DNA from: an uncultured Clostridia bacterium | GTDB lineage: Bacteria > Bacillota > Clostridia > Christensenellales > Pumilibacteraceae | DNA: 10,944 bases | Assembly: GCA_947385185.1 (NCBI GenBank) | Contig: CANDJX010000051.1 | Coordinates: 1 to 10,944, forward strand | Reading direction: 5' to 3' | Shown here: positions 1 through 6,964 of the stretch, piece after piece | Numbering within the stretch: the first letter of the stretch is position 1 | How the letters are laid out: the number at the start of each line of letters is the position of its first letter | Position numbers and translations under genes: made by a program | The notes under the pieces: generated by a model | Databases searched by the model: none | What the model saw: the letters and a program-made list of their open reading frames with translations, nothing else | Told to the model about the DNA's origin: nothing

Positions 1-46
1 TACACTGACAAGCACACTCTTTCCCTACACGACGCTCTTCCGATCT
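1..46 (+). other. Illumina P5 / i5 index / Read 1 adapter (artefact)
   Basis: This is library-adapter sequence and not part of the genome. Bases 1-5 (TACAC) match the end of the P5 flow-cell oligonucleotide, 6-13 (TGACAAGC) sit where the 8-base i5 index belongs, and 14-46 match the 33-base TruSeq Read 1 primer, ending in CTCTTCCGATCT. Genuine sequence starts at about base 47. The adapter was left on at the contig end and truncates the ABC transporter gene next to it. Confidence 0.98.
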
Positions 47-1119
47 GTTTCGCCTGCGTTGAGCGTAAACGTAAGTCCGCCGACCGCGTTTTCTTCGCCG
101 CCGAACGAAAACGACGCGTCGTTCATTTCGACGAGCGGAGCGTCGGGGTCGGGGATTGCGCCCGCACCCTCTGTTTCTTCGGGCATATCCAGCACCGCGT
201 TGATCCTTTCCGCAGAGCTGAGAGCGCGCGACACGAGCACGAGCAGTACGGACAGCGCCACGAGCGCGAGAAGTATCTGCGACATATAATTCACGAGCGC
301 GACGAGGTCGCCCCGACTGAGCGATCCCGCGTTTACTTCGTTTCCGCCGAGCAGTATGAGCAGAACCACGGCGAGATTGATTATTACTCCGGCAAGCGGA
401 CTGAGCAGACAGGAAGCGACGGCAGCGCCCGTGGCGGCTTTAGTGTGTTTTCCGGTTGCCGCCGAAAATTTGTCGATCGATCGTTTTTCCCCGGCGAACG
501 CGCGTATTACGCGCTCGCCCTTGATCGTTTCGCCCGTAAGCGAACTGATTTCGTCCAGGCGTGCCTGCGCTTTCGAAAACCGCGGAACGGATACTTTCAT
601 TATTATTATAAGAACGACGAGCGCCGAAACGCCGGCTATAAGCCCGATATACCAGAGATCGGGCGCGACTATCGCGCTCATTATTATTCCGCCCGCCGCA
701 ATGAACGGAGCGCGGAGCATGAGCCTTAAAAACATGGCGAATCCCTGTTGCGCCTGGGCTACGTCGGTCGTCATGCGCGACAGAAGCGCGCCGGTGCCTA
801 TCCTGTCCACGTCGCCGAGTTTCATGCGCTGTATATGCGCGTACAGCGCGCGGCGGAGATTGCAGCCGAAACCTACCGCCGACTTGGACGCGAGATATTG
901 GCAGGCGAGAGAAAACCCGAGCCCGATAATCCCGAGTCCCGCCATGATTGCGCCGAGTCCGATCACGAGCGTTATATCGCCGTTTTCCACTCCCGTGTCG
1001 ATCATATACGCGACGATAAGCGGCACGGCGAGTTCGATAGCCGCTTCGATGATTTTGAAAAACGGCGCGAAAACCGCTTCGGGCACGAAGCCCTTGAGAT
1101 ACTTCATGAGTCTGAGCAT
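47..1119 (-). CDS. ABC exporter half-subunit (TMD plus start of ATPase domain), 3' end missing
   Basis: A fused permease/ATPase of the ABC exporter type (B/MsbA/LmrCD-like), in the cytoplasmic membrane. About 357 residues of the usual 570-600 are present: the six-helix transmembrane domain (about residues 1-310, with segments such as the one containing LVIGLGAIMAGLGIIGLGF), the coupling region with LSRMTTDVAQAQ, and the first strand of the nucleotide-binding domain (VEMNDASFSFGG, then LTFTLNAGET). The sequence stops just before the Walker A loop, so Walker A, signature and Walker B are absent. The cause is the contig end: the reading frame continues into adapter and would give a false tail DRKSVV and a stop at 25. 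The start at 1119 (MLRLMKYLKGF) was chosen over 1143 because it matches the usual N-terminus of the family and lies downstream of the predicted promoter; 1107 is also possible. No clear Shine-Dalgarno is seen. The substrate cannot be told. Such exporters are often heterodimers, and a partner gene may lie beyond the contig end. Confidence 0.9.
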
Positions 1120-1134
1120 AATTATTTCGCAATA

Positions 1135-1163
1135 AGAATACATTATAAAGTATCAAATGTCAA
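1135..1163 (-). promoter_or_regulatory. Predicted sigma-A promoter for the ABC exporter
   Basis: On the minus strand TTGACA (1163-1158) is followed after 17 bases by TATTCT (1140-1135). Transcription would begin near 1128, leaving a very short leader of about 9 bases before the ATG at 1119, or 21 bases before the ATG at 1107. A TATAAT also lies in the spacer, but only 10 bases from the -35. Prediction from sequence only. Confidence 0.45.
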
Positions 1164-1217
1164 GCGGGACTCGCGCGGCGACGCGATCGGATTAAAAAAT
1201 TTTATGCGATAATTTAT

Positions 1218-1276
1218 AAAAAATGTGAAAAATGTGTGAAAATTGTGTTGCTTTTACTGCCGGAAAGGTGTATAAT
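1218..1276 (+). promoter_or_regulatory. Strong promoter with phased A-tracts (UP-like) for the 74-aa protein
   Basis: TTGCTT (1248-1253), a 17-base spacer and a perfect TATAAT (1271-1276) form a sigma-A-type promoter with a start near 1283. Directly upstream are three A-tracts (1218-1223, 1228-1232, 1239-1242) spaced by about 9.5-10.5 bases, each followed by TGTG or TTGTG, so they lie on the same DNA face. This is the layout of an UP element or bent DNA that raises transcription. The boxes are visible; the stimulation is inferred. Confidence 0.65.
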
Positions 1277-1304
1277 AAATTTACAAAAAAAGGAGGATTA
1301 AATC

Positions 1305-1529
1305 ATGGCAAGTAAAAAGAGCGATTATTTCGGTCTCGATTACATCGTCAGCGTTATTCTGGCGATCATTCCTATCACCGCACTTATTTGCGGAGCGGTT
1401 ACCAGAATTTCGGAAGGTAAGATTGTTGCAGGTATTCTTCGTATTCTTCTCGGATGGAACATTATCTGGATCGTAGACCTTATCCTTATGATCGTAAGCA
1501 AGCATATTCTTCGTTTGCTCAACATCTGA
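1305..1529 (+). CDS. Small two-TM membrane protein, TM2-like second half
   Basis: A 74-residue membrane protein of unknown function. Segment 1 is about residues 12-32 (IVSVILAIIPITALICGAV) and segment 2 about 43-64. Between them lies RISEGKIVAGILRILLGW, and the second helix reads IIWIVDLILMI. The pattern GK-x-x-AGI followed by W-x-x-DLI resembles the second half of TM2-domain proteins, but the canonical first half is missing, so this is a resemblance and not a firm assignment. The start is secure: AAGGAGG (1290-1296) lies 8 bases upstream of the ATG. The gene is a single unit, with its own strong promoter and a terminator 20 bases after the stop, suggesting high expression. Basic ends (KKSD at the front, KHILRLL at the back) fit both termini being cytoplasmic. 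Confidence 0.85.
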   Translation: MASKKSDYFGLDYIVSVILAIIPITALICGAVTRISEGKIVAGILRILLGWNIIWIVDLILMIVSKHILRLLNI

Positions 1530-1549
1530 TCGAATAACGGAACAGGAAC

Positions 1550-1580
1550 AAAAGCGTTGCAGCCAATGTAACGCTTTTTT
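1550..1580 (+). terminator. Rho-independent terminator of the 74-aa protein gene
   Basis: AAAAGCGTT (1550-1558) pairs perfectly with AACGCTTTT (1570-1578) around an 11-base loop, and the 3' arm runs into a T-tract (1575-1580, then GTTTTT). The arms are AT-rich at the base, as usual for such terminators, and could also work weakly in the other direction. Confidence 0.8.
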
Positions 1581-1583
1581 GTT

Positions 1584-1608
1584 TTTCGGCTTGATTTTTA
1601 TGCCGAAA
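1584..1608. repeat. Inverted repeat over the -35 of the YitT gene, candidate operator
   Basis: TTTCGGC (1584-1590) and GCCGAAA (1602-1608) are perfect 7-base inverted arms separated by 11 bases, 25 bases in all. The -35 hexamer TTGATT (1591-1596) lies between the arms. Neither strand has a T-run after the stem, so a second terminator is unlikely. The position suits binding by a dimeric repressor; the regulator is unknown. Confidence 0.5.
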
Positions 1609-1619
1609 GATGTTACAAT
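1591..1619 (+). promoter_or_regulatory. Predicted promoter of the YitT family gene (extended -10)
   Basis: TTGATT (1591-1596), a 17-base spacer and TACAAT (1614-1619), preceded by TGT (1611-1613), which gives an extended -10 (TGn). Transcription would begin near 1626, leaving a leader of about 20 bases before the ATG at 1646. Confidence 0.65.
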
Positions 1620-1645
1620 AAAACAAAAAGAATAAAGCGGTGGCT

Positions 1646-2560
1646 ATGGAAACGGAAGAAAAGAAAGCGAAAGAAAAAATAACGTTCGAAAAAGCGCGTA
1701 AGTTTATCGTCGCCGTCGTTCTGCCCATTTTGCTTTCGGGCGCGGTCAGAGCGGTCGCGATAGCTATGTTTATATCTCCGAACGGGTTCGCGCCGGGCGG
1801 GACTAACGGTATAGCGGTACTTCTCGAATATGCGTTCGGTATCAATTCGGGCTGGTTTTTGCTCGCGCTCAACGTCCCGTTGTTCTTTATAGCGTTTTTC
1901 TTTATCGGAAAGCGCGAGGCGGTGGTCGCCACGATTTCGATGGCGGTTTCGTCCGTGCTCCTTATAGTGTTCGGGCTCATTCCCGGATTCCCCGTCTATC
2001 GTCCCGAAACGAACGCGATCCTTGCCGCGGTGGCCGGCGGGATACTGTCCGGAGCCTCGCTCGCTATCATGCTTAAATGCTTCGGCACGTCGGGCGGCAT
2101 GGCGGTGCTTGCGACGGTCACGAACAAAAAATTCAAACAACTGAACGTTAGCTGGCTTACCTTTCTGTTCGACGCGTCCGTCGTCGTGGCGTCGTTTTTC
2201 GTCTATAATCAGGGCGAGAGCTTTACGGTCAAACTCGATCCGGTTTTGCTCGCGCTGGTATCCTTGTTCGTTACGAGCAAAGTGTGCGATCTGCTTATCC
2301 AGGGCTTTAAGGTAGCGTACAAGTTCGAGATAATCACGACGAAGCCGGACGAGCTTTCCGCCGAAATTTTCGAGAGCACGCATCACGGCGTTACGAAAAT
2401 GCCTGCCGTCGGGATGTTTTCGCACGAAGAACGCAGTATGCTCGTCTGCGTGGTGCGCAAAAAGCAGATTTCCGAAGTGCAGAGGATACTCAAAAAATAT
2501 CCGGATACGTTCGCGTATTTCGGGTCTACCGCCGAGGTTATGGGTAAGTTCCTCAAATAG
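1646..2560 (+). CDS. YitT family membrane protein with C-terminal DUF2179 domain
   Basis: A membrane protein of the YitT family (YitT_membrane followed by DUF2179), common in Firmicutes; the biochemical role of the family is not established. About five to six transmembrane helices cover residues 18-215. Family marks are FAPGGTNGIAVLLEY after the first helix and a second glycine-rich stretch, GTSGGMAVLATVTNKKF. The soluble C-terminal part (about 220-304) has the DUF2179 pattern, with EIITTKPDELSAEI, HHGVTKMPAVGMFS and a closing stretch around RKKQISEVQRILKKYPDTFAYFG. The length of 304 residues is near 285-300, normal for the family. The frame could also open at GTG 1640; the ATG at 1646 was preferred because the purine-rich GCGGTGG then lies at a better distance, though the ribosome site is imperfect either way. 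It is transcribed alone from the promoter at 1591-1619. Confidence 0.93.
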   Translation: METEEKKAKEKITFEKARKFIVAVVLPILLSGAVRAVAIAMFISPNGFAPGGTNGIAVLLEYAFGINSGWFLLALNVPLFFIAFFFIGKREAVVATISMAVSSVLLIVFGLIPGFPVYRPETNAILAAVAGGILSGASLAIMLKCFGTSGGMAVLATVTNKKFKQLNVSWLTFLFDASVVVASFFVYNQGESFTVKLDPVLLALVSLFVTSKVCDLLIQGFKVAYKFEIITTKPDELSAEIFESTHHGVTKMPAVGMFSHEERSMLVCVVRKKQISEVQRILKKYPDTFAYFGSTAEVMGKFLK

Positions 2561-2598
2561 AAATATTTATACGAAAATAAAATCGTTCGATTGTTTAT

Positions 2599-2627
2599 AG
2601 CGCTTGATATTTTTTTCATCGGGCGCT
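2599..2627. repeat. 10-bp hairpin upstream of the orphan membrane protein
   Basis: AGCGCTTGAT (2599-2608) can pair with ATCGGGCGCT (2618-2627) over all ten positions, two of them G-U, around a 9-base T-rich loop. No T-run follows, so it is not a standard terminator. A weak promoter (TTGATA 2604-2609, 17 bases, TGTAAT 2627-2632) overlaps it; if used, the hairpin arms flank the -35 in the same way as the inverted repeat in front of the YitT gene. Confidence 0.45.
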
Positions 2628-2673
2628 GTAATTGAATCGATAACGGGAAACTTGTCGCCGCGGAAAATTTTTT

Positions 2674-3627
2674 ATGAAAAGAAACGAAAAAATAAAACAA
2701 AATTTAGAATTGACGGGGCTCGGCGCTCTGATAGCGCTTATTGCTTTTTTGGGAGTCTTTTTTTTCTTTTTCGCATTTTTCAATATGTTGGCAAATTTCG
2801 ATCTGTTGCCGTTTTCCACGGGATTTTTCATCGCCGTTCTTATCGGCGGCATAGCATCGTTTTTATTCTTGGCGTGCTATGTCGTATGTTTGAGAATGAA
2901 AAAAAGTACCAAATTCGGAAACCGGCTGTCGTTATATTATCCGAAAATAATACTGTTTTATCTGATTTTAATAATAATCTTTATTTCGATCAGATCGGAG
3001 ATAATATGGTCGTACGAGGGATTGAAAGATACCGTTTGTCTGGAATGGACTATTTTCGGAATATCGGTAACGATATTTCTCGTCTGGGACGTTCTGATTT
3101 TGAAATATCTGAAAGATATTCAACCGAAAAATACAAATATTACAGGACTACTCCGAAGACGGGAATACATAGGCAAAAAAGGCGAGTTTTATCAGACCGT
3201 AAGCGTTATGTTCAACACGGTGACCATATTGCTGATCAATTTGTTCGTTTTGTTGTTTTCGACGGCGTGGGCTTTTCTTTCGAAAGAAGAAGTTACTTTA
3301 TTCGGTCAGAACGCGGTCATTATAAGTTTTTATTTTTGTACGAACACGATTGTATCACTGCTGATCGACATAATAGTACCTTTGATTAAAGAGAAAAAAA
3401 TAATGTTAAAGGAAACGAAAGTGTCGGACAAAGACATCGACGAAATCAACAGTATCGGCGAGCAAATCGAAAAAGCCATGATCGTTTTGAAAGAAATAGA
3501 CGATATAACCGTTCTCGACGAAATGCAGAAAGCCGCGCTTAAAATGGAATTGATAAATAAAATTATGGGCGACCCGGCGGCGCCGACCGACGGCGCGGAA
3601 TCGGAAAACGAAAATAAGCGCGATTGA
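2674..3627 (+). CDS. Orphan six-TM protein with helical C-terminal tail, AT-rich
   Basis: No family is recognised. The 317-residue product has about six transmembrane helices (near 15-39, 47-73, 89-106, 124-143, 175-200 and 212-238), the first containing a run of phenylalanines at 29-33. After the last helix comes a charged, probably helical or coiled-coil cytoplasmic tail (about 240-300, with IGEQIEKAMIVLKEIDD), ending in an acidic disordered stretch rich in Glu, Asn and Pro. The ATG at 2674 has only a weak ribosome site (CGGAAA). The gene is clearly more AT-rich than its neighbours: sampled 60-base blocks are 27-47% GC, against about 60% for a block in trpS. This hints at transfer or weak codon selection. 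It appears to be a single gene between the YitT gene and the aspC operon; a T8 run at 2758-2765 could be slippage-prone. Confidence 0.8.
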   Translation: MKRNEKIKQNLELTGLGALIALIAFLGVFFFFFAFFNMLANFDLLPFSTGFFIAVLIGGIASFLFLACYVVCLRMKKSTKFGNRLSLYYPKIILFYLILIIIFISIRSEIIWSYEGLKDTVCLEWTIFGISVTIFLVWDVLILKYLKDIQPKNTNITGLLRRREYIGKKGEFYQTVSVMFNTVTILLINLFVLLFSTAWAFLSKEEVTLFGQNAVIISFYFCTNTIVSLLIDIIVPLIKEKKIMLKETKVSDKDIDEINSIGEQIEKAMIVLKEIDDITVLDEMQKAALKMELINKIMGDPAAPTDGAESENENKRD

Positions 3628-3684
3628 TTTCGGCGTTTGCAGACGCAGCGCTCGAAATGTAAAAATACGTATGGTATCAAACGC

Positions 3685-3714
3685 TTGATTTTCGGACGGC
3701 TTTTATGGTATTAT
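3685..3714 (+). promoter_or_regulatory. Predicted promoter of the aspC-thrC-trpS operon
   Basis: TTGATT (3685-3690), an 18-base spacer and TATTAT (3709-3714), preceded by TGG (3706-3708), which gives an extended -10. A further TATAAT at 3716-3721 lacks a -35 at the right distance. The start would fall near 3721, with a leader of about 48 bases. A 7-base inverted repeat (GCGTTTG 3633-3639, CAAACGC 3678-3684) ends exactly at the -35; its meaning is unclear. Confidence 0.6.
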
Positions 3715-3768
3715 CTATAATTATAAGGGAAACGACGAGGATTTTCAGACAAGGAGACCAAAGAAGAT

Positions 3769-4965
3769 ATGGAAATATCGAACAGAGCGAAAAATATCGC
3801 GCCGTCCCTCACGCTTGCGATTACGGCGAAAGCCAAGGCGATGAAGGCGCAGGGCATGGACGTCGTAAGTTTCGGCGCGGGCGAACCCGATTTCAACACC
3901 CCTTCGTACATAACAGACGCGGCGAAAGACGCGCTCGACCGCGGCATGACCAAGTATACGCCGGTGGCGGGCACTCCCGAACTCCGCAAGGCGATCTGCG
4001 ACAAGTTTCTGCGCGATAACGGCTTGACTTTCGCCCCCGATCAGATAGTGGTATCCACGGGCGGCAAGCAGACGCTTCGCAACGCGTTCGAGGCGGTCGT
4101 GAACCCGGGCGACGAAGTTATTCTGCCCGCTCCGTACTGGCTGACTTATCCCGAGCTCATACGTATGTCGGGCGGCACGACCGTGTTCGTAAATACCGAC
4201 GCTTCGACCGATTTCAAAATAACGCCCGACGCGCTTGCCGAAGCGATCACGCCGAAAACGAAAGCGTTCGTGCTCAACAACCCTTCCAACCCCAACGGCA
4301 GCGTGTATACCGAATCCGAACTCCGCGCGCTTGCGGCGGTGCTCGAAGATAAAGACGTTTATATAATAAGCGACGAAATATACGAAAAACTCGTGTACGG
4401 CGTAAAGTTCTTCTCCATCGCCGCGGTGAGCGAAAAGATAAAAGAAAAGACGATAATCTGTTCGGGTCTGTCCAAGACGTATTCGATGACGGGTTGGCGT
4501 ATGGGCTATTCCGCCGCGCCGCTTTCCGTCGCCAAAGCCATGAGCTCGATACAGAGCCATACGACGTCGAACGCCAATTCCATCGCGCAGTACGCTTCGC
4601 TCGTAGCGCTTACGGACAAACGCGGCGACGAGTTCCTTTCGTCCATGCAAAAGACTTTCGACGAGCGGCGCAGACTGATCACGTCGCTTGCGAAAAAAAT
4701 ACCTTACGCAAGCTGCAACGAACCGAAGGGCGCGTTCTATATCATGATAAACGTGTCGGGCGCGTTCGGCAGAAAGTGCGGCGGCGAAGAAATAAAGAAT
4801 TCGTCCGACTTCTGCGCTAAGTTGCTTGAAACCGAGCTGGTCGCGGCGGTGGACGGCGCGGCGTTCGGCGCTCCCGAGTACGTTCGTCTTTCGTACGCGA
4901 TAAGCGAAAGCGACATAGTAAAGGGAATGGAGCGCATAACGAAGTTCATGAATTCGCTTTCCTGA
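3769..4965 (+). CDS. aspC: Pyridoxal-phosphate aspartate aminotransferase (class I, subgroup Ib-like)
   Basis: Transfers the amino group between aspartate/2-oxoglutarate and oxaloacetate/glutamate in the cytoplasm (AspB/AspC type of Bacillus and Thermus, fold type I). The 398 residues are full length. Visible signatures are FGAGEPDFNTP near the N-terminus, the PLP lysine K236 in SGLSKTYSMTGWRMGY, the pyridine-binding D202 with Y205 in SDEIYE, NNPSNPNG carrying the cofactor-contacting Asn, R244 in GWRMGY, and R373 (YVRLSYA), which binds the substrate alpha-carboxylate. The ATG at 3769 follows AAGGAG (3751-3756) at a rather long 12 bases, with a second purine stretch closer in. It is the first gene of the probable operon that also holds thrC, so it could supply aspartate for threonine synthesis. 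Exact substrate preference within this subgroup cannot be read from sequence; other aromatic or branched substrates are possible. Confidence 0.93.
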   Translation: MEISNRAKNIAPSLTLAITAKAKAMKAQGMDVVSFGAGEPDFNTPSYITDAAKDALDRGMTKYTPVAGTPELRKAICDKFLRDNGLTFAPDQIVVSTGGKQTLRNAFEAVVNPGDEVILPAPYWLTYPELIRMSGGTTVFVNTDASTDFKITPDALAEAITPKTKAFVLNNPSNPNGSVYTESELRALAAVLEDKDVYIISDEIYEKLVYGVKFFSIAAVSEKIKEKTIICSGLSKTYSMTGWRMGYSAAPLSVAKAMSSIQSHTTSNANSIAQYASLVALTDKRGDEFLSSMQKTFDERRRLITSLAKKIPYASCNEPKGAFYIMINVSGAFGRKCGGEEIKNSSDFCAKLLETELVAAVDGAAFGAPEYVRLSYAISESDIVKGMERITKFMNSLS

Positions 4966-4979
4966 CGTCGGCTTTAATG

Positions 4980-4996
4980 CGGATTTAATAAATCCG
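4980..4996. repeat. 7-bp hairpin between aspC and the P-loop gene
   Basis: CGGATTT (4980-4986) and AAATCCG (4990-4996) form a perfect stem with a 3-base loop in the 71-base gap. No T-run follows on either strand. It could be an RNA processing or stability element within the operon transcript, or a partial attenuator; a role is not shown. An AT-rich TATTAT at 5005-5010 follows but no good -35 was found. Confidence 0.4.
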
Positions 4997-5036
4997 TGGC
5001 AAAATATTATAAAATATCCATAAAGGGAGACAAAAG

Positions 5037-5438
5037 ATGATAAACGTAGTAGCAGGCCCCAAGGGCAGCGGAAAGACAAAAGAAATGATCGACGGCGCAA
5101 ACGCGTCGCTCGACGTGTGCAAAGGAAACGTTATATTCGTTACGGATACGTCCGACTATTCGCGCGACGTTCGCGCCGCGATAAGGTTTATAAACGTGCG
5201 CGATTACGGGAATTTAAGCGAAGAATCGCTTGTAGGATTCATAAAGGGTATAGTCGCATCCGATTCGGACGTCAGCCGCATTTACGTCGACGGGCTTGCG
5301 AGAATACTCGGTACGCCCGCGGAGGACATGGAAGGACTTTTCATCGCGCTCGACGACCTTTCCGAAAATCACGGCGTGGATTTCTTTCTTTCCGTTACCT
5401 GCGGCAAAGCGCCCAAATTCATGAAAAAATATCAATAA
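5037..5438 (+). CDS. Small P-loop NTPase-like protein of unknown function
   Basis: A 133-residue soluble protein with a clear Walker A loop at residues 7-14 (GPKGSGKT) directly after the first beta strand. A Walker B-like strand is RIYVDG (81-86) with D85, and a further beta strand, VDFFLSVTC (114-122), fits a compact alpha/beta P-loop fold. It is much shorter than most NTPases and lacks helicase or AAA motifs. Similar short clostridial proteins are sometimes labelled PilT-like, but it lacks the PilT secretion-ATPase signatures, so that label should not be used. The start is well supported by AAAGGGAGA (5022-5030) 6 bases upstream. It lies 71 bases after aspC and 12 bases before thrC on the same strand, so it is probably co-transcribed with them. 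Nucleotide binding is inferred from the motif; the target is unknown. Confidence 0.8.
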   Translation: MINVVAGPKGSGKTKEMIDGANASLDVCKGNVIFVTDTSDYSRDVRAAIRFINVRDYGNLSEESLVGFIKGIVASDSDVSRIYVDGLARILGTPAEDMEGLFIALDDLSENHGVDFFLSVTCGKAPKFMKKYQ

Positions 5439-5450
5439 ATCAAGGACAAT

Positions 5451-6941
5451 ATGAAATACGTTTCAACAAGAAATAACAAACTGAGCGTAACGGGTTCGAC
5501 CGCCGTGCTTACCGGGCTTGCTCCCGACGGCGGACTGTTCGTTCCCGAGTCGTTTCCCGAAATAAGCCGCGAGGAAATTTTGCGCATGACGGAAACGGAC
5601 TACCCCGAGCGCAGCGCGCTTGTGATGAGCAAATTTTTCGACGAACTGACGTACGACGAACTGCTCGGAATAGCCCGCCGCGCGTACGCTACGTTCGACG
5701 GCGATCCCGCGCCCGAAGTGAAACTCGCCGACGGACTGTACGTGCTCGAACTCTGGCACGGCAAGACGCACGCTTTCAAGGATATGGCGCTGTCCGTGCT
5801 TCCGCTTCTTATGACCGCTCTGAAAAACAAAACGGGGCAGAAAGAAACCTGCCTTATCCCCGTTGCAACGAGCGGCGATACCGGCAAGGCGGCGCTCGAA
5901 GGGTTCTCCGACGTTCCCGGCACTGCAGTCATCGTGTTCTATCCCGACGGCGGCGTAAGTCATACTCAGAAGAAGCAGATGGTCACGACGCTCGGATCGA
6001 ACGTCAAAGTCGTCGCGGTCAGAGGTAATTTCGACGACGCGCAGACGGCGGTCAAGCAGGCGTTCGGGGACAAAGAACTCGCCGGAAAACTTGCGGAAGC
6101 GGGCTGTAAAATGACGGGCGCGAATTCGATCAATCTCGGTCGGCTCGCTCCTCAGGTGGCTTATTATTTTTCGGCGTACGCCGACTTACTGTCGTCGGGG
6201 CAGATCGAATTCGGCGATAAAGTCGATTTCTGCGTTCCGACCGGAAACTTCGGCAATATTCTTGCGGCGTATTACGCAAAGCGCATGGGACTGCCCGCCG
6301 GCAAACTCATCTGCGCGTCGAACGACAACAACGTTCTGACCGATTTCCTCGAAACCGGCGTGTACTCGCTCGACCGCGAGTTTATAAAAACGACTTCGCC
6401 GTCCATGGATATACTCATTTCCTCCAATCTCGAAAGACTGCTTTTCGAGTTCGCGGATCGCGACGGCGATACCGTAAAGGCATGGATGGACGAATTGAAA
6501 AAGAACGGTTCTTACGACGTCGGCGGCGAACGGCTGTGCGAGATCCGCGAAACGTTCTGGGGCGGATACGCAAAACAGGAGGACTATGCGGACACGCTCA
6601 TGGACGTGTACGACGAATACGGTTATCTTTGCGATCCGCATACCGCCGTCGCGTTCGACGTTTGCAATAGGTATTTCGACGAATGCGAGGACGACGCACC
6701 CGTCGTTGTGGTTTCTACGGCGTCGCCCGTCAAATTCGCGGCTACGGTGCTGGACAGTATCGGTATCACGCCGCCGGAGGACGACGTGAAAGCGCTCCGG
6801 AAAATGGAAAGCGAAACCGCGTTCCCCGTGCCCGAAAGCGTATACGCGTTATTCGGGATGCCCGAGCGTTTTAACGAAGTGATAGATCCCGCGGCTTTGC
6901 CCGATACGGTTTACGAATTTGCGAAAGGACTGAAAAAATAA
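5451..6941 (+). CDS. thrC: Threonine synthase (PLP-dependent)
   Basis: Converts O-phospho-L-homoserine and water to L-threonine and phosphate, the last step of threonine synthesis, in the cytoplasm. The 496 residues match the longer class of threonine synthases (E. coli/yeast-like), with the N-terminal domain starting MKYVSTRN and APDGGLFVPESFP. The PLP lysine is K110 in HGKTHAFKDMALSVLP. ATSGDTGKAALEGF follows, and the phosphate-binding loop is PTGNFGN (263-269). The last third has the usual YLCDPHTAVAFD and VVVSTASPVKF motifs. The ATG at 5451 has AAGGA (5442-5446) upstream, though close (4 bases). The gap to the P-loop gene is only 12 bases and to trpS 23 bases, so it is internal to the operon, and there is no room for its own T-box leader. 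Its aspartate-derived substrate links it to the aminotransferase at the front of the operon. Confidence 0.97.
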   Translation: MKYVSTRNNKLSVTGSTAVLTGLAPDGGLFVPESFPEISREEILRMTETDYPERSALVMSKFFDELTYDELLGIARRAYATFDGDPAPEVKLADGLYVLELWHGKTHAFKDMALSVLPLLMTALKNKTGQKETCLIPVATSGDTGKAALEGFSDVPGTAVIVFYPDGGVSHTQKKQMVTTLGSNVKVVAVRGNFDDAQTAVKQAFGDKELAGKLAEAGCKMTGANSINLGRLAPQVAYYFSAYADLLSSGQIEFGDKVDFCVPTGNFGNILAAYYAKRMGLPAGKLICASNDNNVLTDFLETGVYSLDREFIKTTSPSMDILISSNLERLLFEFADRDGDTVKAWMDELKKNGSYDVGGERLCEIRETFWGGYAKQEDYADTLMDVYDEYGYLCDPHTAVAFDVCNRYFDECEDDAPVVVVSTASPVKFAATVLDSIGITPPEDDVKALRKMESETAFPVPESVYALFGMPERFNEVIDPAALPDTVYEFAKGLKK

Positions 6942-6964
6942 CCCGAAAATCAACCGGACTCATT

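Noticed and set aside
1613..2425. 270-residue open frame antisense to the YitT gene
   Set aside because: Charged, motif-free shadow of a recognised family gene.
2604..3389. 261-residue same-strand frame overlapping the orphan six-TM gene
   Set aside because: Its translation has no hydrophobic segments or family motifs and would begin at TTG, while the 2674-3627 frame has well-formed membrane helices and a plausible end.
4996..5012. TGGCA as a sigma-54 -24 element
   Set aside because: No TTGC-type -12 element lies at the required distance.
4966..5036. Possible T-box or attenuator before the P-loop and thrC genes
   Set aside because: The 71-base gap is too short for a T-box and has no T-box bulge sequence; only a 7-bp hairpin is present. 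The gaps before thrC (12 bases) and trpS (23 bases) are shorter still.
3745..5100. 451-residue open frame antisense to aspC
   Set aside because: It mirrors the real gene, arises from its codon bias, is Arg-rich with no recognisable motif, and lacks promoter and ribosome site.
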